In this document: positions 8,309 to 17,239 of the stretch, piece by piece
How positions within the stretch are numbered: position 1 is the stretch's first letter
How the letters are laid out: each line of letters opens with the position of its first letter
Assembly (NCBI GenBank): GCA_011049175.1
Contig: DSCJ01000126.1
Span: 1-40,964 of the forward strand
DNA from: Bacteroidota bacterium
Lineage (GTDB): Bacteria; Bacteroidota; Bacteroidia; Bacteroidales; VadinHA17
DNA: 40,964 nt
Direction: 5' to 3'
Made by a program: the position numbers and the translations under genes
Notes under the pieces: model-generated
What the model was told of the DNA's origin: nothing
The model's input: the letters and a program-made list of their open reading frames with translations, nothing else
Databases searched by the model: none

Positions 8309-10810
8309 TCAGAACCTGACAGTGAGTTTAATATTGATCCTTCTTGAGGTGAGATAATTCGGAACCGCATACATGCGCGTTTCTCCGCTCAGGTTATTTA
8401 CTGTACTGATCCAGTGGTATGAAATGGTGTTGTTGATATCGAGCAGGTTGAACACCTCGGCACTGACGGAGAAATGCCGGATACCCTGAAATTTGCCCTG
8501 AAACCGTTTTCCCGTTCCTTCTCCCACCCATACTTTGATAAATCCGATATCCACCCGCCGGTAGGGAGGCATCCGAAAATACAGGTCGTACCGGTCGGTG
8601 TTGGGGTAGTTTACCGGCAACCTGGAACCATACATCATGGTAAGCTGCACCCGGTAAGAGGGATCTCCCGGCAGATAATCCTGAAAATGCAGGCCGAAAT
8701 TCACCAGCTGGTCGGTGGGACGGGGATAGTATCCCGGATAAACGGTACCGCCTGTTTCGTCGGTGTACGAATCACCGGGAATATCTTCCCGGGTGCGCAT
8801 CAGGGAGAGGCTTGCCCATGATTCGGTTCCGGGTACAAATTCCCCGTTCATCTTCAGATCGAGGCCCGTGGCATACCCTCGCGCCAGGTTTTCACCTGCA
8901 TACCGGATGCGTACGTTTTCTATTCTGTAGGGGATCAGCCGGTCCATCCATTTTAAATAGGCTTCCGCGCTGAACACAAAGGGCCTTTCCCAAAGTGTGA
9001 AATACCGGTCGGCCCCGCCCACAATATGAACCGAACGCTGGGCCTGGATACGCAGGTTGCTTTTTCCTTCCCGGTTGGTGTATTCCCTGAACAGGGGCGG
9101 TTGGTGGTAGGTTCCTCCCGAAAGATGGAGCCGGTATTCTTTTTCCCATAGCGGTTCGAATACCATGGAAAACCGTGGACTCAGGAACCATTCACCGGTC
9201 AGGTCCCAGTAATTGGCCCGTATCCCGGCGTTCAGTGACAGGTTGCCGGCTCCGGTCATAAACCGGCGGCTGTACTGCAGAAAGGAAGTCAGCCGGCCCG
9301 ACCGCAGATTCAGTTCGCCCTGGCTAACATAGGCCAGGTTTACCGTTTTGTTGTTGTATGGAATGGAAAAACCGGCGGAATCGACCATTTCCCATTCATG
9401 AACCCGGTTATCCACCGCTTCATACTGGTATTTCAGTCCCCATTTCCAGGTAGTGCCGCCCGCCAGGTATTCTCCCCGGTGCTCCGCAGATGCAATGGTT
9501 CCCGCAAGATCATTCCGGGCATGATTCAGAAAGCTTCCTATCCCGATGTTCAGGATACTGTCGCCCAGGTTTTTCGATCCCATTTCTTTATCCAGCTCAT
9601 TCAGGGAATAGCTTCCCCGGATATCGAAAGTTTCGGCTTCCATGGTGTGGAAGGCTGAAGCAGTGAATTTCAGGACAAGGCGAGAAGAGGGTTTGTATGC
9701 CGCTGTCAGCGCCCCGGTCCGGGTGTTGAACCGGTCACGCTCCTGTCCGTCATAAAGCACATATAATTTAACGGCATGGTTTACTGTTCCAAACGAAGTT
9801 TCCCGGTCATCGGGCACAAAACGGTAATCATTGAGAGACAGGTTTCCCAGGAAGCTGAATTCCCATCGGTTGGAGGGTTGGTATTGCAGATAGGTCTGGA
9901 AATCAAAAAAAGAAGGCTGGTAATCGCCCGCCACATCGAGCGATTGCAGCAGATACCGGTTGGTTTTGTACCGGATGCCGGCCAGCCAGGAGATTTTGTT
10001 TTCTGCCGCCAGCCCCTCCATATGTACCGAACCGCCCAGGAAACTTAGGGAAGCGGAGCCCCCGGTTTTCTGCGGGGTGCGGTAGGTAATATCCAGCACC
10101 GACGACATCCGGTCGCCGTATTCGGCCCCGAACCCCCCGGCCGAAAATTTGACCGAACCTACCAGGTCGGGATTGATAAAACTTAGCCCTTCCTGCTGCC
10201 CCGAGCGGATCAGAAACGGGCGGTATATCTCCAGCCCGTTCACATATACCAGGTTTTCATCAAAATTCCCGCCCCTGACGGAATAACGCGAACTGAGCTC
10301 GTCCCGTGAAGATACCCCCGGAAGGGTTTTCAGCAGGGTTTCAAACTGGCCGGAAGCATTGGGGATCAGCCGGTAATCTTTCATACTGACCGGTACGAAT
10401 GAGCCGGTCCGCCTGATTTCCGCCTCTACAGTTACCTCTTCCAGTTCCCGTGTGCCTTCTTTCATTTCGGGATGGATTTCCCGTGTTTCACCTGGGGCCA
10501 GGCGGAGGGGATATTCCAGTGTGATGAAGCCCACCGAGGAAACTACCAGGATGATGTCGCGCCCGGCAGGGACATCGAGACTGAAATATCCCGTGGTATC
10601 GCTGGTCGTTCCATGAGGCAGCCCGCGCAGGGAAATATTGGCCAGCGGCAGGGGTTGTCCGCCGGTGGTGATGACTTTCCCGAATACGGTGGCCGTTTCC
10701 TGGCCCCTTACCTGGGAAAGGAACATGCATGCCACAAGCAGGGTCGTGATAAATTGCATACCGGATACCCGATGGTTTCTTTCTATAAACTGTTTCCGGC
10801 CGGAATTCAT
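8309..10810 (-). CDS. TonB-dependent receptor with carboxypeptidase-like N-domain
   Basis: The 833-residue outer-membrane protein starts with a signal peptide (around FITTLLVACMFLSQVRG). A CarboxypepD_reg-like beta-sandwich follows (VFGKVITTGGQPLPLANISL to about residue 115). Next is a TonB plug with LIPNASGQFETLLKTLPGVSSRDELSSR.SVRGG, and then a 22-strand barrel ending KLTVRF with the aromatic C-terminal residue that BAM recognises. It imports an unknown ligand using TonB energy. No SusD partner, siderophore gene or cobalamin riboswitch is near, so the ligand cannot be guessed. An internal ATG at 10759 gives a cleaner signal peptide and may be the true start. Transcription is divergent from the YjbQ gene. 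Confidence 0.92.
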   Translation of the reverse strand: MNSGRKQFIERNHRVSGMQFITTLLVACMFLSQVRGQETATVFGKVITTGGQPLPLANISLRGLPHGTTSDTTGYFSLDVPAGRDIILVVSSVGFITLEYPLRLAPGETREIHPEMKEGTRELEEVTVEAEIRRTGSFVPVSMKDYRLIPNASGQFETLLKTLPGVSSRDELSSRYSVRGGNFDENLVYVNGLEIYRPFLIRSGQQEGLSFINPDLVGSVKFSAGGFGAEYGDRMSSVLDITYRTPQKTGGSASLSFLGGSVHMEGLAAENKISWLAGIRYKTNRYLLQSLDVAGDYQPSFFDFQTYLQYQPSNRWEFSFLGNLSLNDYRFVPDDRETSFGTVNHAVKLYVLYDGQERDRFNTRTGALTAAYKPSSRLVLKFTASAFHTMEAETFDIRGSYSLNELDKEMGSKNLGDSILNIGIGSFLNHARNDLAGTIASAEHRGEYLAGGTTWKWGLKYQYEAVDNRVHEWEMVDSAGFSIPYNNKTVNLAYVSQGELNLRSGRLTSFLQYSRRFMTGAGNLSLNAGIRANYWDLTGEWFLSPRFSMVFEPLWEKEYRLHLSGGTYHQPPLFREYTNREGKSNLRIQAQRSVHIVGGADRYFTLWERPFVFSAEAYLKWMDRLIPYRIENVRIRYAGENLARGYATGLDLKMNGEFVPGTESWASLSLMRTREDIPGDSYTDETGGTVYPGYYPRPTDQLVNFGLHFQDYLPGDPSYRVQLTMMYGSRLPVNYPNTDRYDLYFRMPPYRRVDIGFIKVWVGEGTGKRFQGKFQGIRHFSVSAEVFNLLDINNTISYHWISTVNNLSGETRMYAVPNYLTSRRINIKLTVRF

Positions 10811-10907
10811 TGTGCAATGTTAACCAAAAAACCTTGTTGGCAGGCAATTCCCGGCGCAGAAAAACTTCTGTGTATTCCGGCCGTTTTACGGGACGGTGCA
10901 TTCTTTG

Positions 10908-10915
10908 TATATTTG
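10908..10915 (+). promoter_or_regulatory. -7 box (TATATTTG) for the YjbQ gene
   Basis: An exact TAnnTTTG match ends 22 bases before the ATG at 10938. It lies inside the longer open frame from 10896, so that upstream start is unlikely. A TTTTA around 10884-10888 sits at -33 distance but is a poor match. Confidence 0.5.
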
Positions 10916-10937
10916 GTTGCTGAAAAAAAATCCCGCT

Positions 10938-11351
10938 ATGGTAAAGCAGTATGAACTGATGCTTCCTGCAATGGGCCGGGGGTATCACCTGGTGACCCGG
11001 GCTGTGGAAAAGGAACTGAAAGACCTTCCCGACAGGGGAATATGTCACATCATGATCAGGCATACTTCTGCCGGACTTACCCTGAACGAAAATGCCGATC
11101 CCACTGTACGTGACGATTTTGCCTCGTTCTTCGACCGGCTGGTACCCGATGACCCCTCTCTGTTCACCCATGTGATGGAAGGAACCGATGATATGCCTGC
11201 CCATCTGAAGTCTTCACTGATCGGTCATTCCGTTACTATTCCTGTGGTGAACGGCCGTCTTGCCCTTGGAACCTGGCAGGGGATCTACCTGTGCGAATTC
11301 AGGGATCACGCCGGAGCCAGAAGGCTTACGGTAACTGTGGTGGGAGAATGA
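10938..11351 (+). CDS. YjbQ/UPF0047 family protein
   Basis: The 137-residue protein is a full-length member of the UPF0047 (YjbQ) family, small trimeric cytoplasmic proteins. The conserved motif IMIRHTSAGLTLNENADPTVRDD and the end motif LGTWQGIYLCEFRDH are both intact, including the conserved His residues thought to form the metal or active site. Some members can replace thiamine phosphate synthase in genetic tests, but the physiological role is unclear. I choose the ATG at 10938 because the promoter box at 10908 sits inside the longer version. Its neighbour iorA begins 104 bp downstream with its own promoter box. Confidence 0.9.
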   Translation: MVKQYELMLPAMGRGYHLVTRAVEKELKDLPDRGICHIMIRHTSAGLTLNENADPTVRDDFASFFDRLVPDDPSLFTHVMEGTDDMPAHLKSSLIGHSVTIPVVNGRLALGTWQGIYLCEFRDHAGARRLTVTVVGE

Positions 11352-11420
11352 TTTTGGGTAACGCTCACAGAGGATTTTACACAACATATCATGCGATCAT
11401 GCGTGTAAAGCAAAGTTTCG

Positions 11421-11428
11421 TACTTTTG
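11421..11428 (+). promoter_or_regulatory. -7 box (TACTTTTG) for iorAB
   Basis: An exact TAnnTTTG match ends 27 bases before the iorA ATG. No clear -33 box is seen. A short purine run (AAAGGGA) precedes the start codon. Confidence 0.5.
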
Positions 11429-11455
11429 AACATTATCCATCCGAATTAAAGGGAC

Positions 11456-13072
11456 ATGAAGAAACTGCTGTTATTAGGAGATGAAGCCATCGCCCAGGGG
11501 GCAATGGACGCCGGATTATCAGGTATTTATGCGTATCCGGGAACACCGTCAACGGAAATAATGGAATATGTGCAGGGTTCGAAAATGGCCGAAGAAAGGA
11601 ATATCCACCGTATGTGGTCGGCCAACGAAAAAACGGCTTATGAGGCTGCCCTGGGCATGTCGTACGGGGGAAAACGCGCCATGGTATGTATGAAACATGT
11701 GGGACTGAATGTAGCGGCCGACCCCTTCATGAATTCTGCCGTTACCGGTATCAACGGAGGATTCCTGGTGGTATCGGCCGATGATCCTTCCATGCATTCC
11801 TCACAGAATGAACAGGATTCCCGTTATTACGGAAAATTTGCCAACATTCCCATTCTGGAGCCCTCCAATCAACAGGAAGCCTATGATATGGCCTATGAGG
11901 GCTTCACCCTTTCGGAAAAATACAGGGTGCCTGTTCTGCTGAGGATCACCACCCGTCTGGCCCATTCCCGATCGGGGGTGAAAAGAAGGGAGGTTTTGCC
12001 ACAGCATTCCCTGAACCTTCCGCAGGATACGAAACAGTTCATTCTGCTCCCGGCCATGGCACGGGTCAAATACCGGATCCTGCTGTCGAACCAGCCGAAC
12101 TTCAGGGAAGAATCGTTGCATTCGCCCTTCAATAAATATTTTGACGGGGTGGATAAACGCATGGGCATCATTGCATGCGGACTGGCCTATAATTACCTGA
12201 TGGAAAATTTCCGCAACGGCTCCATCGACTATCCGGTGCTGAAAATATGCCAGTATCCTATGCCTATCGAGCTGTTGAAAAAGATCACAGACGAGTGCGA
12301 AGAGGTTCTTGTTGTGGAAGAAGGGTATCCCTTCGTGGAAGAGCTGATCAAAGGATTACTCGGCACAGGAGTATTTGTGAAAGGAAGGCTGGATGGGACC
12401 CTTCCGCGTGACGGCGAGCTGGATCCCGATCTGGTGGCCGAGATTTTCTGGAAAGGGAAACCTTTGCCGCACAAAACACCCGACTGGATATCCCGGCGGC
12501 CACCGATGCTCTGCAAGGGATGTGGCCACATCGATACTTTTCTGGCTTTGAACGAAGCACTGAAAGATTATGGCCCGGGACATGTTTTTTCCGATATCGG
12601 CTGTTATACCCTGGGCGCCAATCCCCCATATAACGCCATCTATTCCTGTGTGGATATGGGAGCTTCCGTAACTATGGCTGTAGGAGCTGCCGATGCCGGA
12701 CTGTTCCCATCGGCCTGTGTGATTGGCGACAGTACCTTTACCCACTCGGGAATGACGGGCCTCCTGGATGCCGTGAACAAGAATTCGCCGGTAACCGTGA
12801 TTATATCCGATAATCAAACAACGGCAATGACCGGAGGACAGCCCACACCAGGACTTAACCGGCTGGAAAAAATCTGTGAAGGCCTGGGTGTGGAACCCGA
12901 TCATGTGCGGGTCATGGTTCCCCTGAAAAAGAACCATGACGAGAATGTGAAAATACTCCGGGAAGAACTGGAATACCGGGGAGTGTCGGTTGTGATCAGC
13001 CGGCGCGAATGTATCCAGACCGCCAGTAAGAAAAAACGGGCTGCAAAGAAATCAAAAAAAACGAATACCTGA
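11456..13072 (+). CDS. iorA: Indolepyruvate ferredoxin oxidoreductase, alpha subunit
   Basis: This 538-residue TPP enzyme oxidatively decarboxylates aryl pyruvates (from Trp, Phe, Tyr) to aryl-CoA, passing electrons to ferredoxin. The pyrimidine domain starts at YAYPGTPSTEIMEY, with the catalytic Glu in SANEKTAYEAALGMSYGGKRA. The TPP domain carries RPPMLCKGCGH near 345-356, and GDSTFTHSGMTGLLDAV binds the diphosphate and Mg. Unlike the roughly 600-residue archaeal type, it ends after VVISRRECIQ with a Lys-rich tail (KKKRAAKKSKK). It has no CxxCxxC 2[4Fe-4S] ferredoxin domain. It is followed 25 bp later by iorB in the same operon. Confidence 0.93.
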   Translation: MKKLLLLGDEAIAQGAMDAGLSGIYAYPGTPSTEIMEYVQGSKMAEERNIHRMWSANEKTAYEAALGMSYGGKRAMVCMKHVGLNVAADPFMNSAVTGINGGFLVVSADDPSMHSSQNEQDSRYYGKFANIPILEPSNQQEAYDMAYEGFTLSEKYRVPVLLRITTRLAHSRSGVKRREVLPQHSLNLPQDTKQFILLPAMARVKYRILLSNQPNFREESLHSPFNKYFDGVDKRMGIIACGLAYNYLMENFRNGSIDYPVLKICQYPMPIELLKKITDECEEVLVVEEGYPFVEELIKGLLGTGVFVKGRLDGTLPRDGELDPDLVAEIFWKGKPLPHKTPDWISRRPPMLCKGCGHIDTFLALNEALKDYGPGHVFSDIGCYTLGANPPYNAIYSCVDMGASVTMAVGAADAGLFPSACVIGDSTFTHSGMTGLLDAVNKNSPVTVIISDNQTTAMTGGQPTPGLNRLEKICEGLGVEPDHVRVMVPLKKNHDENVKILREELEYRGVSVVISRRECIQTASKKKRAAKKSKKTNT

Positions 13073-13097
13073 TCAGGTAAAAACTATACGATTAACC

Positions 13098-13691
13098 ATG
13101 AAAACAGATATCATTCTTGCGGGTGTAGGCGGACAGGGAATTCTGACCATTGCTACTGCCATAGGGGCGGCAGCCATTAAAAAGAATCTGTATCTGAAAC
13201 AGGCCGAGGTGCACGGTATGAGCCAGCGCGGAGGAGCCGTTCAATCACACCTGCGACTCAGCAGCCGACCTGTGGCTTCCGATCTGATACCCAGAGCCCA
13301 TGCCGATCTCATTCTTTCGGTCGAACCCATGGAATCGCTCCGGTATCTTTCTTACCTGTCGGAAGATGGATGGCTGGTGGCCAATGAGGAACCGTATAAG
13401 AATATTGACGACTATCCCGGTATGGAGACCATCATGAACGAGATCACCTCCCTGCCGCATTACGTGTTGCTGAATGCCGATCAGATAGCCCGCAAACTCG
13501 GTTCTCCCAGGTCATCGAACATTGTTATGCTGGGAGCTGCCATACCATTTATCAGCGGACTGGATGCCGCACTCATGGAAGATGGTATCAGGCAGGTATT
13601 TGCGCGGAAAGGGGAGGAAGTGGTAGAGGTGAACCTGCAGGCTTTCAGGGCCGGATTACAGATATCAGAGGAGAAAATAAAAAAGATTTGA
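13098..13691 (+). CDS. iorB: Indolepyruvate oxidoreductase, beta subunit
   Basis: This 197-residue protein is the gamma-type (POR/KOR gamma) subunit of the 2-oxoacid oxidoreductase. It opens with DIILAGVGGQGILTIATAIG and contains EVHGMSQRGGAVQSHLRLS, the two signatures of this domain. It then has DLILSVEPMESLRYLSYLS. It pairs with IorA to form the active heterodimer in the cytoplasm. It lies 25 bp after iorA and only 3 bp before the DUF4301 gene, so all three should be cotranscribed. Confidence 0.93.
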   Translation: MKTDIILAGVGGQGILTIATAIGAAAIKKNLYLKQAEVHGMSQRGGAVQSHLRLSSRPVASDLIPRAHADLILSVEPMESLRYLSYLSEDGWLVANEEPYKNIDDYPGMETIMNEITSLPHYVLLNADQIARKLGSPRSSNIVMLGAAIPFISGLDAALMEDGIRQVFARKGEEVVEVNLQAFRAGLQISEEKIKKI

Positions 13692-13694
13692 TCT

Positions 13695-15257
13695 ATGTTG
13701 TTTAATGAGCGTGATCTGGAAGAATTCCGTACCAGAGGAATTACCCCCGAACAGGCACAGAAACAAATTGAACGTTTCGAAAAGGGTTTCCCGGATATCC
13801 CGGCTGTGCGGCCAGCCATAGCCAGTGACGGGATCATCCGGCTTACCCGTGAAAAAATCACGAATTACAGGAAATTTTATGAGGAGAACCGGGAAAACCA
13901 ACGGATACTGAAACTGGTACCTGCCTCGGGGGCAGCTACACGCATGTTTAAAGCGCTTTATGAAGCCCTGTCGGATGGGAAAAAGGAAAAGGAAAAGGAC
14001 TTTTCTCTGTACCTCCAGCGTGAGGGAAACCGGGCCATCCAGGAATTGCTGAACCGCATCGGCCGGTTTGCCTTTTATCCCCGTTTGCGGAAACGGATGG
14101 AAGCGAAAGGAATGGATCCTGACAAGCCGAAGTATGCCCGGGAAACGCTCGAAATGATCCTGAAAGAAGACGGGCTTAACTACGGGAACCTGCCAAAGGG
14201 ACTCATCCTTTTTCATCGATATACACAGGGAGAAAGAACTGCGGCCGAGGAACATCTTGCCGAGGGGGCTCATTATGCTTCCACACCCGATCATACCGTA
14301 CACGTGCATTTTACTGTTTCTCCTGAACACATTGATCTTTTTCAAAGGCTGATGGATGAAAAAATCCCACTGTATGAGAAAGAATACGGTGTTACCTACC
14401 GGTTGGATTTCAGCCTCCAGAAGCCGTCTACCGACACTCTGGCCGTGGATATGGCAAACCGGCCTTTCCGGGAAAAGGACGGCACACTTTTATTCCGGCC
14501 GGGAGGCCACGGAGCCCTTATTGAAAACCTGAACGACATACCGGCCGATGTGATTTTTATCAAAAATATCGACAATGTGAGCCCCGACAGGCTCAAACCG
14601 GTTACAGTGAAATACAAGAAGGCGCTGGCCGGAATATTGCTTACACTCAGGGAAAAAATATTCCGGTACCTGCACATGCTGGATGAAGCTCAGGACCATT
14701 CCCCCGGCCTGGTAAAAGAAATTCTTTCGTTCCTTGAACAGGAACTGTGTGTGCGTCATCCAGGGAAAATTCACCGAATGAGCCAGGAGGAACGGGCAGA
14801 CTATTGCAGAATAAAACTGAACCGTCCCCTGCGGGTATGCGGAATGGTGAAGAATGAAGGCGAACCCGGAGGAGGACCCTTCTGGGTGAAAAACCCCGAC
14901 GGCAGCCTGGGCCTGCAGATTGCCGAGAGTTCACAGTTCAACCTGAATAATCCCGACCAGAGGAAAATTTTCCGGTCTTCCACCCATTTCAATCCAGTTG
15001 ACCTGGTATGTTCCACGCTCGATTACCAAGGGAATCCCTTTTACCTGCCTGATTTTCGTGATCCGGATACCGGATTCATTTCTAAAAAATCGAAAAACGG
15101 CAAAGATCTGAAAGCGCTTGAACTTCCCGGCCTCTGGAACGGGGCTATGGCCAACTGGAACACCGTGTTCGTGGAAGTGCCCCCGGAAACCTTTACCCCG
15201 GTGAAAACGGTCATGGACCTTCTGAGAAAAGAACACCTGCCGGAAGATATCAGCTGA
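13695..15257 (+). CDS. DUF4301 family protein
   Basis: The 520-residue cytoplasmic protein matches DUF4301, a Bacteroidota family. Its clearest mark is LVPASGAATRMFKALYEAL at 74-92, which resembles the nucleotide-binding loop of sugar-nucleotidyltransferases (GxGTRM). Further family-like stretches are LPKGLILFHRY..GERTAAEEHLAEGAHYA, LFRPGGHGALIENLNDI with DVIFIKNIDNV, and VCGMVKNEGEPGGGPFWV. Together they suggest an NTP-transferase-like fold with an inserted region. The reaction is unknown. It starts 3 bp after iorB, so a link to aromatic amino acid oxidation or to the resulting acyl-CoA is possible but unproven. No signal peptide is seen. Confidence 0.85.
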   Translation: MLFNERDLEEFRTRGITPEQAQKQIERFEKGFPDIPAVRPAIASDGIIRLTREKITNYRKFYEENRENQRILKLVPASGAATRMFKALYEALSDGKKEKEKDFSLYLQREGNRAIQELLNRIGRFAFYPRLRKRMEAKGMDPDKPKYARETLEMILKEDGLNYGNLPKGLILFHRYTQGERTAAEEHLAEGAHYASTPDHTVHVHFTVSPEHIDLFQRLMDEKIPLYEKEYGVTYRLDFSLQKPSTDTLAVDMANRPFREKDGTLLFRPGGHGALIENLNDIPADVIFIKNIDNVSPDRLKPVTVKYKKALAGILLTLREKIFRYLHMLDEAQDHSPGLVKEILSFLEQELCVRHPGKIHRMSQEERADYCRIKLNRPLRVCGMVKNEGEPGGGPFWVKNPDGSLGLQIAESSQFNLNNPDQRKIFRSSTHFNPVDLVCSTLDYQGNPFYLPDFRDPDTGFISKKSKNGKDLKALELPGLWNGAMANWNTVFVEVPPETFTPVKTVMDLLRKEHLPEDIS

Positions 15258-15355
15258 CCAGCCCGGAAAGGTTCTGAAATTTCATGTTGTTTTAAGATTT
15301 GTTTCTCATAAACGTAAGATTGGATTCTTACTTTTATTTCCGGAATCCAAAAACC

Positions 15356-15712
15356 ATGAGAAACACGAACATTATCCTGATCTGCCTGGGTTTTCTGTTG
15401 CTCACTGCCCCCGTATCCGCCGATGGAAAGGAAGAGAATGGGGGAGGTGAAACCATGGAAACCGTGCTGGCAGGAAAGATTACCGATATACTGAGCGGTG
15501 AAGAACTGGCCGGGGTGAGGGTGCAACTGGATGGAACCGACCTGATAACCTATACCGGATTTGAAGGGGAATTCCGTTTTGAAGGATTGAAACCGGGAAC
15601 CTACTATCTGGTAACCAGTATGATTTCGTACAAAAACAGCCGGATAAAAGTGGAAACGGGTAAAGATGTACGGAAGCCATCAGGTATTATGATCAGATTG
15701 AAGCCCGATTAA
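15356..15712 (+). CDS. Secreted carboxypeptidase-regulatory-like domain protein
   Basis: The 118-residue protein has a signal peptide (MRNTNIILICLGFLLLTAPVSA) and an acidic, Gly-rich linker. A single beta-sandwich follows: LAGKITDILSGEELAGVRVQLDGTDL..TGFEGEFRFEGLKPGTYYL. This is the CarboxypepD_reg/CnaB-like repeat used in Bacteroidota as the N-domain of TonB receptors, but here it stands alone. I start at ATG 15356 because only this gives a proper signal peptide. The role is unknown; it may bind a surface partner. It lies 98 bp after DUF4301 and is closed by a terminator. Confidence 0.8.
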   Translation: MRNTNIILICLGFLLLTAPVSADGKEENGGGETMETVLAGKITDILSGEELAGVRVQLDGTDLITYTGFEGEFRFEGLKPGTYYLVTSMISYKNSRIKVETGKDVRKPSGIMIRLKPD

Positions 15713-15740
15713 AGAAAGGGTTAGGTTGTTTATATATAAC

Positions 15741-15775
15741 AAAAGGCAGGGGCCCATGGGTCGCTGCCTTTTTAT
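15741..15775. terminator. Bidirectional Rho-independent terminator
   Basis: AAAAGGCAG pairs with CTGCCTTTT around a GC-rich loop. T-runs occur on both strands (TTTTTATT on plus, TTTTGTT on minus). It lies between the convergent stops at 15712 and 15794 and can serve both genes. Confidence 0.85.
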
Positions 15776-15793
15776 TTCTGTACCAATTCGGCT

Positions 15794-16255
15794 TCAATCG
15801 TATTTCTTAAGGGAAATTGCTTTTCCCTGTTCGTTGTATATTTTCCAGGTTCCCGTTTTTTTGCCCATGTCATAAACCATTTCGTAAAGGAGCCTTCCTT
15901 TATCATCCCAAATCTTCCATGTCCCGTGTTTCTTTCCGTGGCGGTAACCGGCCTCTCCTGTTTTAACCTGGTTTTCATTCCAGGTGACCCAGGTGCCGTC
16001 AACCTGCCCGTACCGGTATGAACGAACCTCTTTCCTGTTCCCGTTCTCATAATACAGAATGGTGGCCCCGTGATATACCCCGTCGGCAAAATCGGCTTCG
16101 AGCCGGATCGTCCCGTCGGGATAATATTCCCGGTATGTACCCGTAAAGGCGCTGAAATCATTGCCGTACATCATGCCGTCATTCTCAGCCAGGATCTGGG
16201 CATTCAGCGAAGAAAGAATGAAAACACCGGCCAGTAAAGTGAAGATATTTTTCAT
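15794..16255 (-). CDS. Secreted MORN-like repeat protein
   Basis: The 153-residue protein starts with a signal peptide (MKNIFTLLAGVFILSSLNAQ). It continues with about five MORN/toxin-15-antitoxin-like repeats of roughly 22 residues built on the pattern YxxGxxxGxWxxW: GTYREYYPDG, ATILYYENGN, GTWVTWNEN, GTWKIWDDKG and GTWKIYNEQGK. Such proteins are usually periplasmic or surface scaffolds of unknown role. The longer frame to 16384 is not used, because it would place coding sequence across the Pho-box array and spoil the signal peptide. It is divergent from the first PhoB-like regulator, so the shared control region might act on it too. Confidence 0.8.
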   Translation of the reverse strand: MKNIFTLLAGVFILSSLNAQILAENDGMMYGNDFSAFTGTYREYYPDGTIRLEADFADGVYHGATILYYENGNRKEVRSYRYGQVDGTWVTWNENQVKTGEAGYRHGKKHGTWKIWDDKGRLLYEMVYDMGKKTGTWKIYNEQGKAISLKKYD

Positions 16256-16292
16256 AGTAAACCTGTTTATTCCTGAATAATAACCGAACAAA

Positions 16293-16331
16293 TTTATAAA
16301 TAATTTACAATATGTTAACATTAAGTTAACA
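16293..16331 (+). promoter_or_regulatory. PhoP/PhoB-box-like array, four repeats at 11-bp spacing
   Basis: Four hexamers lie exactly 11 bp apart: TTTATA (16293-16298), TTTACA (16304-16309), TTAACA (16315-16320) and TTAACA (16326-16331). TTAACA-N5-TTAACA is the documented binding pattern of Bacillus PhoP, and PhoB-family regulators in general bind 11-bp direct repeats. The array ends 39 bp before the -7 box of the response-regulator gene at 16470. This is a suitable activator position. It suggests autoregulation by phosphate starvation. Confidence 0.6.
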
Positions 16332-16370
16332 TTAAATTTTTCAAACGGCCGGGGATTTTCCAAATAATTG

Positions 16371-16378
16371 TATTTTTG
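16371..16378 (+). promoter_or_regulatory. -7 box (TATTTTTG) for the first PhoB-like gene
   Basis: An exact TAnnTTTG match with no recognisable -33 partner, as expected for an activator-dependent promoter. It is preceded by the 11-bp-periodic array and gives a leader of about 85 bases. Confidence 0.5.
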
Positions 16379-16469
16379 GTACATGATTTTATGTGGATAG
16401 TTTCCGGTTTGTTAAAAGGGACAACCTTCATAAAACGAAAAGAGCGATGTTCTTCAAATAATTGATTTC

Positions 16470-17168
16470 ATGAACCATTCCACTGCATACCGGATCCTCC
16501 TGGTAGATGACGAAAAGGATATACTTGAATTCATAGGGTACAACCTGAAAAAGGAGGGGTATGAGGTGTATTCGGCTACCAATGGAAAAGATGCCATCCG
16601 GATGGCCGGTGAAATACTGCCCCACCTGATCCTGCTCGACGTGATGATGCCGGGCATGGACGGGATGGAGACCTGTGAAGAAATGCGAAAAGATGCAAGG
16701 CTGAACCATAGCATCATTGCTTTTCTGACTGCCCGGGGAGAGGATTATTCCCAGATCGCGGGTTTTGAGGCAGGAGGCGACGATTACATTACCAAACCCA
16801 TTAAGCCCAAGGTATTGCTCAGCCGTATCAGGGCTCTGCTGAAGCGGTCAGGACCGGGTCCTGCACACACACCGCCCGGGAAAAAGGTGATTCGTCATAA
16901 AGATATTACCATTGATCAGGAACGGTTCACTGTGATCAAAAAAGGAAAGGAAATTTCCCTGCCCAAAAAAGAATTTGAATTGTTGTCGCTGTTAATGGAA
17001 AAACCCGGCAAGGTATATACCCGCGATGAAATATTTCAGCGGATATGGGGAGAGAAGATCATTGTGGGCGACCGAACCATCGATGTGCACATCAGGAAAC
17101 TCAGGGGCAAGCTGGGCGACCGGCATATCAAAACCGTCAAAGGGGTGGGATATAAGTTTCAGGAATAG
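16470..17168 (+). CDS. PhoB/OmpR-type response regulator (copy 1)
   Basis: The 232-residue regulator has an N-terminal receiver with acidic pocket DDE (13-15), phospho-acceptor Asp57 (LLDVMMPGMDG), Thr87 and Lys109. A C-terminal winged helix of the OmpR/PhoB type begins near 135: KKEFELLSLLMEKPGKVYTRDEIFQRIWG and RTIDVHIRKLRGKLG..IKTVKGVGYKF. It should bind direct repeats as a dimer. The array in its own leader and the adjacent PiT transporter point to phosphate control. No sensor kinase gene is in the window. Copy 2 at 19702 is a close paralog. Confidence 0.93.
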   Translation: MNHSTAYRILLVDDEKDILEFIGYNLKKEGYEVYSATNGKDAIRMAGEILPHLILLDVMMPGMDGMETCEEMRKDARLNHSIIAFLTARGEDYSQIAGFEAGGDDYITKPIKPKVLLSRIRALLKRSGPGPAHTPPGKKVIRHKDITIDQERFTVIKKGKEISLPKKEFELLSLLMEKPGKVYTRDEIFQRIWGEKIIVGDRTIDVHIRKLRGKLGDRHIKTVKGVGYKFQE

Positions 17169-17239
17169 CTCTTACTTCTGATCAGTTCCTTTCCGGTTTT
17201 TCCCCGCGGAATCATTTTCACTTAGCGTACCGGTGTGTT

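Noticed and set aside
10811-10937. Cobalamin or other riboswitch before the TonB receptor
   Set aside because: The leader is too short and shows no conserved box or multi-stem fold.
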